The notes: a model not told the origin generated them from the sequence alone. A stretch of DNA of 9,746 nucleotides from an uncultured Lacibacter sp. (GCF_946479605.1 NZ_CAMLGT010000143.1:1-9746), one strand, 5' to 3'. Shown: positions 1 through 7,117, counted from the first letter of the stretch. Translations and numbers: made by a program.

Positions 1-178
1 TTGATCTTACCCATTGTGTAAGCAATTCCACATCTTCACAGGCAAAACCATCTTCATCGGTTGTTTCGGGCAACTGTTTGCTCTCTTCGTGTACCACTGC
101 ATAATGTTCACTAAACAGTAATAACTTTTTATTGGTTTTACCAATGTCAAAGATCGCTATAACAGGCTGCTTGCTCAT
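1..178 (-). CDS. rhaB: FGGY-family sugar kinase, probable L-rhamnulokinase (N-terminal 59 residues only)
   Basis: The protein starts at an ATG on the minus strand (bases 176-178) and runs off the left edge, so only the first 59 residues are visible. They open MSKQPVIAIFDIGKTNKK, the ATP/phosphate-binding first strand and turn (D-x-G-K/T-T-N) of the FGGY kinase N-terminal domain. In this family the expected reaction here is ATP-dependent phosphorylation of L-rhamnulose to L-rhamnulose 1-phosphate in the cytoplasm. The fragment alone cannot separate rhamnulokinase from fuculokinase or other FGGY kinases. The substrate is inferred from the upstream isomerase, aldolase and transporter genes, which together lack only this step. 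Its start overlaps the isomerase stop by one base (TAATG), which suggests translational coupling and last or near-last place in the operon. Confidence 0.82.
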   Translation of the reverse strand, partial: MSKQPVIAIFDIGKTNKKLLLFSEHYAVVHEESKQLPETTDEDGFACEDVELLTQWVRS

Positions 179-1452
179 TACAATCCGGTTGCAACAGTTT
201 TGGACCCACGCTCTTTAATGAGTGCTTCACGAATTTTTTGCTCACGGAAGAATTGTAAGGGATATAAGGTTGCTCCGCTACGCAATCTTGCTTCAGCAAC
301 AAGCGGACGCAGATCGGTACGGAACGTGTTCTGTAAAATTTCCTGTGCTGCTACCACATCATTTGCTTCCTGAGCTGCATTCAATTGTTTACGGTCAACC
401 GTTAATGCCTGTGCATAAGCCAGCATAATTGCTTCAACAGATTGCAACAGATCTTCCAGCGGATCTTTTACGTTGTGACTTGCATCGATCATCCAGCCAA
501 GATCAGTTGCATGATCCATGCCTCTTGCATCCATACCTTCAACCAGTTCATTAAAAATTAAGAACAGTTGATAAGGTTTAATGCTGCCAACGGTTAAATC
601 ATCATCACCATATTTACTATCATTAAAATGGAAACCGGCCAGTTTACCTTCCATCAGTAACAGCGAAACAATCTGTTCAATGTTTGCATTTGGAAGATGA
701 TGACCAAGATCCACCAATGTATATGCTTTTGGCCAAAGTTTGTTTGCATACAGCAATGATTGTCCCCAATCGCCTACTGTCATTGAGTAGAAGTTTGGTT
801 CAAATGCTTTGTATTCAACAAATACTTTCCAGTCTTCAGGCAATGCAGCATAAATTTCCTGCAAGCTTTCCAATGTATTTTGAAATGCTTTTCGGAAGTT
901 TAACTGGCCGGGGAAACAACTACCATCGCTCAACCAAACAGTGAGCGATTTTGAACCAAGCTCAACACCGTGTTTAATGACGTCAATGTTGTGTTCTATT
1001 GCTTGTTTACGCACCGCTTTGTTTACATGTTGCAATGAACCGAATTTGTAACTCAGCTCCTGGTCTTTCTGATCCTGGAACGTGTTTGAGTTTACCGCAT
1101 CGAACTGCAAACCAAGTTGTGCCGCCTGAGCTTTAATGGATGCGTAGTTCTCTGGAATATCCCATGGAATATGCAAAGAGATGGCACCGCTTGATTGGTT
1201 GAGTGCATGCAGCAAACCAACATCTTCTAACTTTTGTTCCAAACTGCCAGGCTCACCTGCACCTGCAAAACGTCCAAAGCGTGTACCACCTGTACCTAAC
1301 GCCCAGCTTGGAATGGCCACCTGGAAGTCGATTAGCTTTTGCAGCACCTCTTCCACATTGTTTATTTCTGAAGAAATGAAATCGAATTTGCGTTTGTGAT
1401 CGGCTGCGTGCAATCCGTTGAACTCTGCAATCCTGTTTTTTTCTAAAAGCAT
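178..1452 (-). CDS. rhaI: L-rhamnose isomerase, TIM-barrel (P. stutzeri RhaI-type)
   Basis: This cytoplasmic, metal-dependent enzyme interconverts L-rhamnose and L-rhamnulose. The 424 residues match the length of the Pseudomonas stutzeri/Rhizobium-type isomerase rather than E. coli RhaA. Residues that line up in order with the known P. stutzeri active site are visible: W50 and F59 (in SWALGTGGTRFGRF), H94 (SLHIPWD), W173 (TVWLSDG), metal ligands E213 (FVEYKAFEP), D248 (VDLGHH), H275 (FHFNDSKYGDDD) and D323 (MIDASHN), plus K215 and H251 near the substrate. The C-terminal helical tail (about 335-424) is also typical, ending with LRSGATLYPLQFFREQKIR. It follows rhaEW with a 95-base gap containing a hairpin, and overlaps the kinase start by one base. 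Enzymes of this type are often promiscuous among aldoses; rhamnose as the physiological substrate is inferred from the neighbours. Confidence 0.93.
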   Translation of the reverse strand: MLLEKNRIAEFNGLHAADHKRKFDFISSEINNVEEVLQKLIDFQVAIPSWALGTGGTRFGRFAGAGEPGSLEQKLEDVGLLHALNQSSGAISLHIPWDIPENYASIKAQAAQLGLQFDAVNSNTFQDQKDQELSYKFGSLQHVNKAVRKQAIEHNIDVIKHGVELGSKSLTVWLSDGSCFPGQLNFRKAFQNTLESLQEIYAALPEDWKVFVEYKAFEPNFYSMTVGDWGQSLLYANKLWPKAYTLVDLGHHLPNANIEQIVSLLLMEGKLAGFHFNDSKYGDDDLTVGSIKPYQLFLIFNELVEGMDARGMDHATDLGWMIDASHNVKDPLEDLLQSVEAIMLAYAQALTVDRKQLNAAQEANDVVAAQEILQNTFRTDLRPLVAEARLRSGATLYPLQFFREQKIREALIKERGSKTVATGL

Positions 1453-1492
1453 AAAGAGAGATTGTATAGCAAGTTACTTGATTTTAAAAATT

Positions 1493-1516
1493 GGGTCGAT
1501 AGAGAACTATCAACCC
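1493..1516 (-). terminator. Intra-operon hairpin, terminator- or attenuator-like
   Basis: On the minus strand the arms GGGTTGATAG and CTATCGACCC pair over 10 positions (nine Watson-Crick, one U-G wobble) around a TTCT loop. They are followed directly by AATTTTTAAAA. On the plus strand the wobble becomes a C/A mismatch and no T-run follows, so the structure is oriented for minus-strand transcripts. It begins about 31 bases after the rhaEW stop and ends about 40 bases before the rhaI start. It could partially terminate transcription after rhaEW, or act as an RNA processing or stability element. The stem is only moderately GC-rich and the U-run is short (five), so complete termination is unlikely. 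Confidence 0.55.
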
Positions 1517-1547
1517 CTAAACTACTATTGATTATGAGACAAAAAAC

Positions 1548-3668
1548 TTAGCGAACGAATGCTGTGGCAACACCGCCATCAACATTCAATACGTTACCTG
1601 TTGATTTGTTGAGCAACCCCCCTGCAAAAGCAAAACAGGCATTGGCAATATCTTCCGGTAAAATGATTTCGTTTAATAATGTGCGCCCGGCATAGTATGC
1701 AGGTAATTCTTCCACAGTAATACCATAAGCTTTTGCACGACCTTCGGCCCAGCCGCCACTCCAGATATTGCTACCGGAGATCACGGCATCAGGATTTACT
1801 ACGTTCACACGTATCTTATCCTTGCCCAGTTCTGCAGCATTTAATCTTGATAAATGTAATTGTGCCGCTTTTGCAGAACCATAGCCTGCGTTATTCGGGC
1901 CACTCATCAGTGCATTTTTACTTACAATATTCAACACATCACCCCCCAACTCCTGTTTACGCATAATGGCTACTGCCTGTTGTGTTACAAGGAACTGTCC
2001 TTTAACCAACACATCATACAACAGATCCCAGTCTTTTTCTGTATGCCCTTCAATTGGTTTTGAAATGGAAAGACCTGCATTGTTTACAATGATATCCACA
2101 CCGCCAAATGCCAGTGCTGATGTGGCTAATGTTGAGTTGATTGTTGCTGCATCAGTTACATCAAGTATATCAGCAGCCACAACATCTTTTCCAAACTGCT
2201 TTATGAATTCTTCCTTTGCTTCGGTTAAGCGTTCAGGATTCATATCGTTCAATATTACACAAGCACCTTCTTCTGCAAACTTCCTGGCAATGGCTTTACC
2301 AATGCCGCCGCCGCTGCCGGTAATGAGTGCAATTTTTCCACTCAATGCTTTTGGCTTAGGCATACGTTGCAGCTTTGCTTCTTCCAGTAACCAGTATTCA
2401 ATGTTAAATGCTTCCTGGCGTGGTAATGAAGTGTATTCTGAAATTGCTTCAGCACCTTTCATTACATTGATGGCATTGATGTAAAACTCTGCTGCTACTC
2501 TTGCTGTTTGTTTGTCTTTTGCAAACGTGAACATACCTACACCGGGATAAAGTATCACTACCGGGTTAGGGTCACGCATGGCAGGACTGTTTGGATGCTT
2601 ACAGGTATTGTAATACTCTGTATACATGGCACGGTATGCTTCAAACAGCGGCGCAATTTTTTCTTTGATTGCTTTTACATCGCTCAAGTCTTCACCTGCT
2701 TCTAGTTTCAATACAAGCGGAGAAATTTTTGTGCGGAGGAAGTGATCGGGACAACTTGTTCCTAAAGGAGCCAAACGGTCAAGATCATTTGAGTTGATAT
2801 ATTCCAGCACACGTGCATCATCTGTAAAATGACCGATCATGCGGTTTTGTGATGAACAGAAACCACGTAACACCGGTGCTAATGCAGCGGCTTGTGATTT
2901 ACGTTCTGCATCGGGCAATGAGTTGATTTTTGCACCGCCGAAAATTGCTTTTTGTTTGCTGATGTTATCCTGCAGGTATTCCGCACAACGTTCAATTACT
3001 TCAAGTGTGTTGATGTATGATTCGTAAGCAGTATCGCCCCATGTAAACAAACCATGTGAGCCGAGCATAATGCCTCGGATGCCTGGGTTTTCATCAAGGC
3101 ATTGCTTCAACTGCAAACCAAGATCAAAGCCGGGCTTCTGCCATTTTACCCAACCAATTGTTCCGTTGAACAATTCTTTGGTGATCTTTTCGCCATCCTT
3201 TGCAGCTGCAATGGCAATGGCAGCATCAGGATGCAGGTGATCAATATGTTTGAATGGAAGAAAACCATGTAATGGCGTATCGATGGATGGTGCTTTTGAA
3301 GCCAGATCGTAAATACAATGGTTGAAGAGTTCCACCATTTCATCTTCGTGCTCAATACCACGATAAATATTTTTGAGACTGCGTAAACGGTCAACATACA
3401 AAGCTGCAAGACCATTACGCTTCATGGTGCCCAGATCGCCACCGCTGCCTTTTACCCACATCACTTCTGTTTCCGTTCCCGTAAGGGGATCTTTTGCCAT
3501 CGCTTTGCACGACGTGTTGCCGCCACCATAGTTTGTTAAACGAAGATCGGCTCCGAGAAGGTTTGAGCGATACACCAATAAAGCTACTTCGTCACCAGCC
3601 AGTTCGGCTGCCTTCTTTTCATCCCACAAATAGCTTACGTGTTTAAATGTTTTTGTTTCTACACTCAT
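1548..3668 (-). CDS. rhaEW: Bifunctional rhamnulose-1-phosphate aldolase / L-lactaldehyde dehydrogenase
   Basis: This 706-residue cytoplasmic fusion performs two consecutive steps: cleavage of L-rhamnulose 1-phosphate to DHAP and L-lactaldehyde, then NAD-dependent oxidation of the aldehyde to L-lactate. The N-terminal half is a class II (zinc) aldolase/adducin domain. It has a phosphate-binding NYGGGNTSCK (46-55), VKGSGGDLG (72-80), a histidine cluster in TPLHGFLPFKHIDHLHPDA (H134, H141, H144, H146) and LGSHGLFTWG (H205). A linker of mixed helices spans roughly 265-440. The C-terminal part is a short-chain dehydrogenase with TGSGGGIG (450-457), NNAG (529-532), and the catalytic S583, Y596 and K600 (YGSAK). 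Length and domain order match the rhamnose-cluster fusions known as RhaEW (also annotated RhaD). The start lies 17 bases after the rhaT stop, so co-transcription is likely. No frameshift or missing key residue is seen. Confidence 0.95.
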   Translation of the reverse strand: MSVETKTFKHVSYLWDEKKAAELAGDEVALLVYRSNLLGADLRLTNYGGGNTSCKAMAKDPLTGTETEVMWVKGSGGDLGTMKRNGLAALYVDRLRSLKNIYRGIEHEDEMVELFNHCIYDLASKAPSIDTPLHGFLPFKHIDHLHPDAAIAIAAAKDGEKITKELFNGTIGWVKWQKPGFDLGLQLKQCLDENPGIRGIMLGSHGLFTWGDTAYESYINTLEVIERCAEYLQDNISKQKAIFGGAKINSLPDAERKSQAAALAPVLRGFCSSQNRMIGHFTDDARVLEYINSNDLDRLAPLGTSCPDHFLRTKISPLVLKLEAGEDLSDVKAIKEKIAPLFEAYRAMYTEYYNTCKHPNSPAMRDPNPVVILYPGVGMFTFAKDKQTARVAAEFYINAINVMKGAEAISEYTSLPRQEAFNIEYWLLEEAKLQRMPKPKALSGKIALITGSGGGIGKAIARKFAEEGACVILNDMNPERLTEAKEEFIKQFGKDVVAADILDVTDAATINSTLATSALAFGGVDIIVNNAGLSISKPIEGHTEKDWDLLYDVLVKGQFLVTQQAVAIMRKQELGGDVLNIVSKNALMSGPNNAGYGSAKAAQLHLSRLNAAELGKDKIRVNVVNPDAVISGSNIWSGGWAEGRAKAYGITVEELPAYYAGRTLLNEIILPEDIANACFAFAGGLLNKSTGNVLNVDGGVATAFVR

Positions 3669-3685
3669 AAAAATTCATTTCAATT

Positions 3686-4777
3686 TTATATATGCAGGCT
3701 GTTGCCCTTTCCTACCAGCAGTACGGAAAGGATGATGATGATGATGCCTGTTATAATGGTATAAATAGTTTTTTTGCTTACGCCTTTCCACTCACGCAAT
3801 ACAAGACCCCACACGTTTGCAACAAGAATAATGAATGCCATGTGCAGTATCCATGAACTTGGACCATTGCCTAATTTACTTTCACCCATTCCGTAGAAAA
3901 AGAACTGTAAGAACCAGGTGGTACCTGCCAATGCGGAGAATAAATAGTTTTTAAAGAGCGGAGTTTTTTTGTTTGTGTAATCGCCAAAGGTTTTGTTGCG
4001 TGCATTCAGGATCATACACCATATAAAATTAGTGCTTAATCCGCCCCACAGCAATACCACATAGATCACATTATTGCGGTAAAGAAATTCGCCTTCACCA
4101 GGATTGGCAGCTTTCCATGTTTCGTTTGCAACAGTTGCCATTTCTTGTCCTGCTTCCAAACCAAAATTGAAACAGGCACTGAGTACACCCGATACGATGG
4201 CAACGAACATACCTAAGCCGAATTTGTATTCGGTTGATGTTTCTGCACCATGCGGATCAGTTCCGCTTTTTTTCAATTCTTTCTCCTTCATCATACCTGC
4301 TTTACCGCTGATGATGATACCAAGGATACAAACCAGCAACCCGGCAAGAATGGTCATACCCCAATTGGAACTGACCATTGCACTGAAAGTATCTTTTCCT
4401 GCAACAGGATTAAAATCGTAATAAATAGCGGGAATCAATGCGCCAAACACCATGCATAAACCAAGAATGATGCTGCTGCCAAGTGATACGCCGAGATAGC
4501 GTACACCAAGGCCATATGTTAAGCCGCCAATTCCCCACAGTACACCAAAAATGAACGTGGTGCACAATGCCGGGAAGGCTGCTCCTTTAATAATTTCAGC
4601 AAAACCAGGGATGGTTAGGTAAGCTGCAATTGGCGGAACAATTAGCCAGGAAAACAAACCACCCACTATCCAATAACTTTCCCAATGCCAGCCTTTTACC
4701 TTCTTGTACGGAATATAAAAACTGCCCGAAGCGAAACCACCTATAAAATGAAAAATAACGCCTAATAATACCTGCAT
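3686..4777 (-). CDS. rhaT: L-rhamnose/H+ symporter RhaT
   Basis: This inner-membrane transporter imports L-rhamnose with protons and belongs to the drug/metabolite transporter superfamily. The 363 residues are close to E. coli RhaT (344) and show about ten hydrophobic segments across the whole length. Recognisable RhaT blocks include SFYIPYKKVKGWHWESYW (19-36), WGIGGLTYGLGVRYLG (81-96), WFLQFFFYGMGESKLG (288-303) and SSWILHMAFI (307-316). The extra length comes mainly from a hydrophilic loop around 162-185 and a segment around 217-235. It is the first gene of the minus-strand operon, directly downstream of the divergent control region, as expected for the specific importer. The last helix contains an isoleucine run (345-349) encoded by five identical ATC codons. 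Confidence 0.95.
   Translation of the reverse strand: MQVLLGVIFHFIGGFASGSFYIPYKKVKGWHWESYWIVGGLFSWLIVPPIAAYLTIPGFAEIIKGAAFPALCTTFIFGVLWGIGGLTYGLGVRYLGVSLGSSIILGLCMVFGALIPAIYYDFNPVAGKDTFSAMVSSNWGMTILAGLLVCILGIIISGKAGMMKEKELKKSGTDPHGAETSTEYKFGLGMFVAIVSGVLSACFNFGLEAGQEMATVANETWKAANPGEGEFLYRNNVIYVVLLWGGLSTNFIWCMILNARNKTFGDYTNKKTPLFKNYLFSALAGTTWFLQFFFYGMGESKLGNGPSSWILHMAFIILVANVWGLVLREWKGVSKKTIYTIITGIIIIILSVLLVGKGNSLHI
3731..3746. repeat. Trinucleotide microsatellite (GAT)5 inside rhaT
   Basis: Five consecutive GAT units (plus one base) on the plus strand read as five ATC isoleucine codons in the last transmembrane segment of RhaT. Gain or loss of a unit would keep the frame and only change helix length. 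Such short runs arise by chance in hydrophobic helices, so no function is claimed. Confidence 0.8.
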
Positions 4778-4801
4778 TGTAATAGTTTATATAGCAAACA
4801 T

Positions 4802-4810
4802 CAAAGGTTA
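4802..4810 (-). promoter_or_regulatory. Candidate Bacteroidota -7 element for the rha operon
   Basis: Read on the minus strand this is TAACCTTTG, close to the phylum's -7 consensus TAnnTTTG but with one extra base in the spacer. It ends 25 bases upstream of the rhaT ATG, which would give a leader of about 18 bases. No clear TTG -33 element is seen at the usual distance; the inverted repeat at 4820-4838 occupies that region instead. A weak -33 would fit a regulated promoter, but the call rests on one near-consensus motif. Confidence 0.3.
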
Positions 4811-4819
4811 AAAGTAATT

Positions 4820-4838
4820 CGGGAACTGAGAACTCCCG
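4820..4838. promoter_or_regulatory. Interrupted inverted repeat, candidate operator for the GntR-type regulator
   Basis: The 5-bp arms CGGGA and TCCCG flank a 9-base centre (ACTGAGAAC), giving a 19-bp symmetric site in the divergent rhaT/regulator intergenic region. A short direct repeat GAACT (4823-4827 and 4830-4834) overlaps it. GntR-family dimers bind sites of this general size. It lies just upstream of the candidate rhaT -7 element, where a bound protein would cover the -33 region. Only one copy was found in the window, so the assignment is tentative. Confidence 0.35.
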
Positions 4839-4947
4839 TCATGTACTATCCTGAGCATCAATGGTTAGTTTTAGTGGCGGCGGTTAATCAGAGATGCCTT
4901 ATTTTTATCTGCGATTATGCTGTAACCCAAGTTGATACTTCTGCTGT

Positions 4948-5976
4948 ATGTCTGATAATATTTACCGCCATATTCTGATTGATGAGCAATCCATTACCCC
5001 CAAGTATGTGCAGATTGTGAACTCCATTCTTAAAGCTGTTGAAATGGGGAATATCAGCAAAGACTATCTGCTTCCTTCCATTAATGATTTGAGCTTTGAA
5101 CTGAGCATTGCCCGTGATACAGCGGAGAAAGCTTACCGGCAGCTGAAACAAATGGGTGTTGTGGGATCGGTGCCGGGCAAAGGTTATTTTATTGCCAAAA
5201 CAGACATCAGGCAGGACATCAGCGTTTTTCTTCTTTTTAATAAATTAAGTGCGCATAAGAAGATCATTTACGATTCGTTTGTGGCAACCATTGGCGACCA
5301 GGCGGCAATTGACTTCTACATTTATAATAATGACTATGTACTTTTTAAAAAGCTGATGCAGAACCGTAAGAAGGGATATACGCATTACGTGATCATTCCG
5401 CATTTTCTGGAAGGTGGTGAACAAGCGCACGAAGTGATCAATGAAATTGATGAAGGCGAACTGATCCTGCTGGATAAACTCATTCCCGGAGTAAAGGGTG
5501 AGTATGCTGCGGTTTATGAAAACTTTGCAAAGGATATTTTTAATGCCCTGAAAGCTGCATTGCCGCAATTAAGCAATTACCAAACATTGAAAATTGTCTT
5601 CCCCTCTTATACCTATTTTCCTGATGAGATATTAAAAGGCTTCGAACATTTTTGTACAGAGTATGCTTTTTCTTATAAAGTGGTACATGATATTGCAGAA
5701 GAGCCCATCCGTAAAGGAGAAGCATACATTAACCTGATGGAAGATGATCTTGTTGTGCTGCTGGAAAAAATACAGGAAACCAAACTGCGTGTGGGAAAAG
5801 ATATTGGCATCATTTCTTATAACGAAACGCCCTGGAAACGTTTCATCCTGAACGGTATCACAACCATCTCCACTGATTTTAAGAAGATGGGAGAAATGGC
5901 AGCGCAGGTGGTGTTGAGTAATGAACGAAAACACCTGGAAGTGCCTTTTGCGTTAACACTCAGAGATTCTTTGTAA
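4948..5976 (+). CDS. GntR-family transcriptional regulator with LacI-like sugar-sensing domain, probable rhamnose regulator
   Basis: This predicted cytoplasmic DNA-binding regulator has 342 residues. Residues about 15-82 form a GntR winged helix-turn-helix, with LPSINDLSFELSIARDTAEK (42-61), then YRQLKQMGVV and the wing GSVPGKGYFI. From about 90 to the end it resembles the periplasmic-binding/LacI effector fold, including DIGIISYNETPWKRF (285-299) and the typical ITTISTDFKKMGEMAAQVVL (305-324). This GntR-plus-LacI layout is shared by Bacillus AraR and Bacteroides thetaiotaomicron FucR, both sugar-responsive repressors. An in-frame TGA at 4933-4935 makes the chosen ATG the first possible start. 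It is divergent from rhaT across 170 bases, so control of the rhamnose operon, and perhaps of itself, is the natural inference. Whether rhamnose, rhamnulose or a phosphate is the effector cannot be read from the sequence. Confidence 0.88.
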   Translation: MSDNIYRHILIDEQSITPKYVQIVNSILKAVEMGNISKDYLLPSINDLSFELSIARDTAEKAYRQLKQMGVVGSVPGKGYFIAKTDIRQDISVFLLFNKLSAHKKIIYDSFVATIGDQAAIDFYIYNNDYVLFKKLMQNRKKGYTHYVIIPHFLEGGEQAHEVINEIDEGELILLDKLIPGVKGEYAAVYENFAKDIFNALKAALPQLSNYQTLKIVFPSYTYFPDEILKGFEHFCTEYAFSYKVVHDIAEEPIRKGEAYINLMEDDLVVLLEKIQETKLRVGKDIGIISYNETPWKRFILNGITTISTDFKKMGEMAAQVVLSNERKHLEVPFALTLRDSL

Positions 5977-5995
5977 GCAGTTTTTAATTCTGCTT
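5975..5995. terminator. Small hairpin at the convergent gene junction, possible bidirectional terminator
   Basis: A perfect 6-bp inverted repeat, AAGCAG (5975-5980) and CTGCTT (5990-5995), encloses a T-rich 9-base loop. It overlaps the stop codon of the regulator and the last codons of the FGE-like gene, whose stops are only 7 bases apart. There is no strong U-run after the stem on either strand, so termination would be weak. Its position at the only junction between the two converging transcripts is the main support. Confidence 0.35.
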
Positions 5996-7117
5996 TATAT
6001 CTTTTACACAGCGAAATCCAACATGATTGGTGCCCGTGCGCCACTCCCCTTTCCCCCTTGTGCCGGTTATATAACGTGAGCAGTATTGATCTGTACAAAG
6101 AAATGAACCTCCCCGATGAACTTTTTTCTGCATACCCGGTTCAGCCGGGTCATTACTTTTTGCAGGGCCTGAAGGATTTTTTATGACCTCACCTGCAGGC
6201 AGGGTTTTGTAATAATCATGATCATACCAATCGGCACACCACTCCCACACATTGCCAGCCATATCATATAAACCATAGCCATTCTTTCCATATTGTTTCA
6301 CCGGTGCTATGCCTTTAAATCCATCCTTTGCATGATCATCATTTGGAAAACTTCCCTGGAAAGTATTTGCCATTGCTTTTCCGCCGGGATTAAACTCATC
6401 GCCCCAAACAAATTTTTTTCCGCAGTAACCACCACGTGCAGCAAACTCCCACTCCGCTTCTGTTGGTAAACGTTTACTGGCCCATTTTGCATAAGCCATT
6501 GCATCTTCCCATGCAATATGCACAACGGGGTAATTCTCTTTTCCCTTAATACTGCTGGCGGCACCGTGTGGATGTTGCCAGCTTGCTCCTTTTATATATT
6601 GCCACCATAAGCCATATTCATCAAGATCAACAGCTGCAGCCGGCGGACTGAATACAACAGAACCTGCTACCAACATTTCGGGTAATGCGTCAGGAAACTC
6701 TTCCCGTGTGGGTGCAATTTCAGCAATGGTTTTATAACCGGTTGCTTTTACAAATGCAGCAAACTCGGCATTGGTTACTTCATGTTCATCCATTAGAAAG
6801 GCATCAACATATACACGGTGAACAGGTGTGGCATCGCTTGTAATACCTTTTATTTCGCATAATGATTCATTGGCAGCATCAGTGCCCATTGAAAATGTGC
6901 CACCGGGGATCCAAACCATCCCCTGAGGAATAACAGCAGGTTTGGGAATTGAGTTTTCAACTGTTGCAAGAAATAAACCTGTTTCACTGCCCGGAACAGC
7001 GCAATCAACAACCGAAGCTTTTTTCTCTTCTTTTTCTTCAGCAGCGGATTGACAGGCTCCGGAAAGCAGGGATGCAAACAAGAGGTGTAAAACAGTTTCT
7101 TTTTTCAGCATTGACAT
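5984..7117 (-). CDS. Exported formylglycine-generating enzyme (SUMF1/FGE family), probable lipoprotein
   Basis: FGE enzymes use oxygen and copper to convert a cysteine in sulfatase (or phosphonate hydrolase) active-site motifs to formylglycine. The protein has 377 residues. A short positive, hydrophobic leader ends LLSGAC (C22), a loose lipobox, suggesting export and lipid anchoring; a Lys/Glu-rich linker follows. The FGE-sulfatase domain runs about 65-372: MVWIPGGTFSMG (67-78), VDAFLMDEHEVTNAEFAAFV (104-123), YPVVHIAWEDAMAYAKW (196-212), RLPTEAEWEFAARGG (216-230), YGLYDMAGNVWEWCADWY (281-298), RGGSFLCTDQYCSRY (335-349) and NHVGFRC (364-370). C341 and C346 fall where human FGE has catalytic C336 and C341, which most SUMF1-fold relatives lack. 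No sulfatase is in the window, so the substrate is unknown. Met3 is an alternative start. It diverges from the sensor kinase gene across 143 bases in which no convincing promoter was found. Confidence 0.88.
   Translation of the reverse strand: MSMLKKETVLHLLFASLLSGACQSAAEEKEEKKASVVDCAVPGSETGLFLATVENSIPKPAVIPQGMVWIPGGTFSMGTDAANESLCEIKGITSDATPVHRVYVDAFLMDEHEVTNAEFAAFVKATGYKTIAEIAPTREEFPDALPEMLVAGSVVFSPPAAAVDLDEYGLWWQYIKGASWQHPHGAASSIKGKENYPVVHIAWEDAMAYAKWASKRLPTEAEWEFAARGGYCGKKFVWGDEFNPGGKAMANTFQGSFPNDDHAKDGFKGIAPVKQYGKNGYGLYDMAGNVWEWCADWYDHDYYKTLPAGEVIKNPSGPAKSNDPAEPGMQKKVHRGGSFLCTDQYCSRYITGTRGKGEWRTGTNHVGFRCVKDIKQN

Noticed and set aside
1966..2484. 172-codon open frame on the plus strand opposite rhaEW
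   Set aside because: It lies fully antisense to the SDR half of rhaEW, has no recognisable domain, and its Ser/Pro/Ala-rich composition is what the opposite strand of a conserved gene gives.
4806..4886. Three GGTTA pentamers in the rhaT-regulator gap
   Set aside because: Spacing is irregular and the motif is too short to distinguish from chance; the inverted repeat at 4820-4838 is the better operator candidate.
5245..5934. Several minus-strand open frames of about 60-107 codons
   Set aside because: They all sit opposite the GntR/LacI-type regulator, overlap each other, and show no family motif.
5984..7117. Possible gliding lipoprotein GldJ/GldK instead of FGE
   Set aside because: Those SUMF1-fold proteins are not expected to conserve both catalytic cysteines, and no other gld gene is adjacent.
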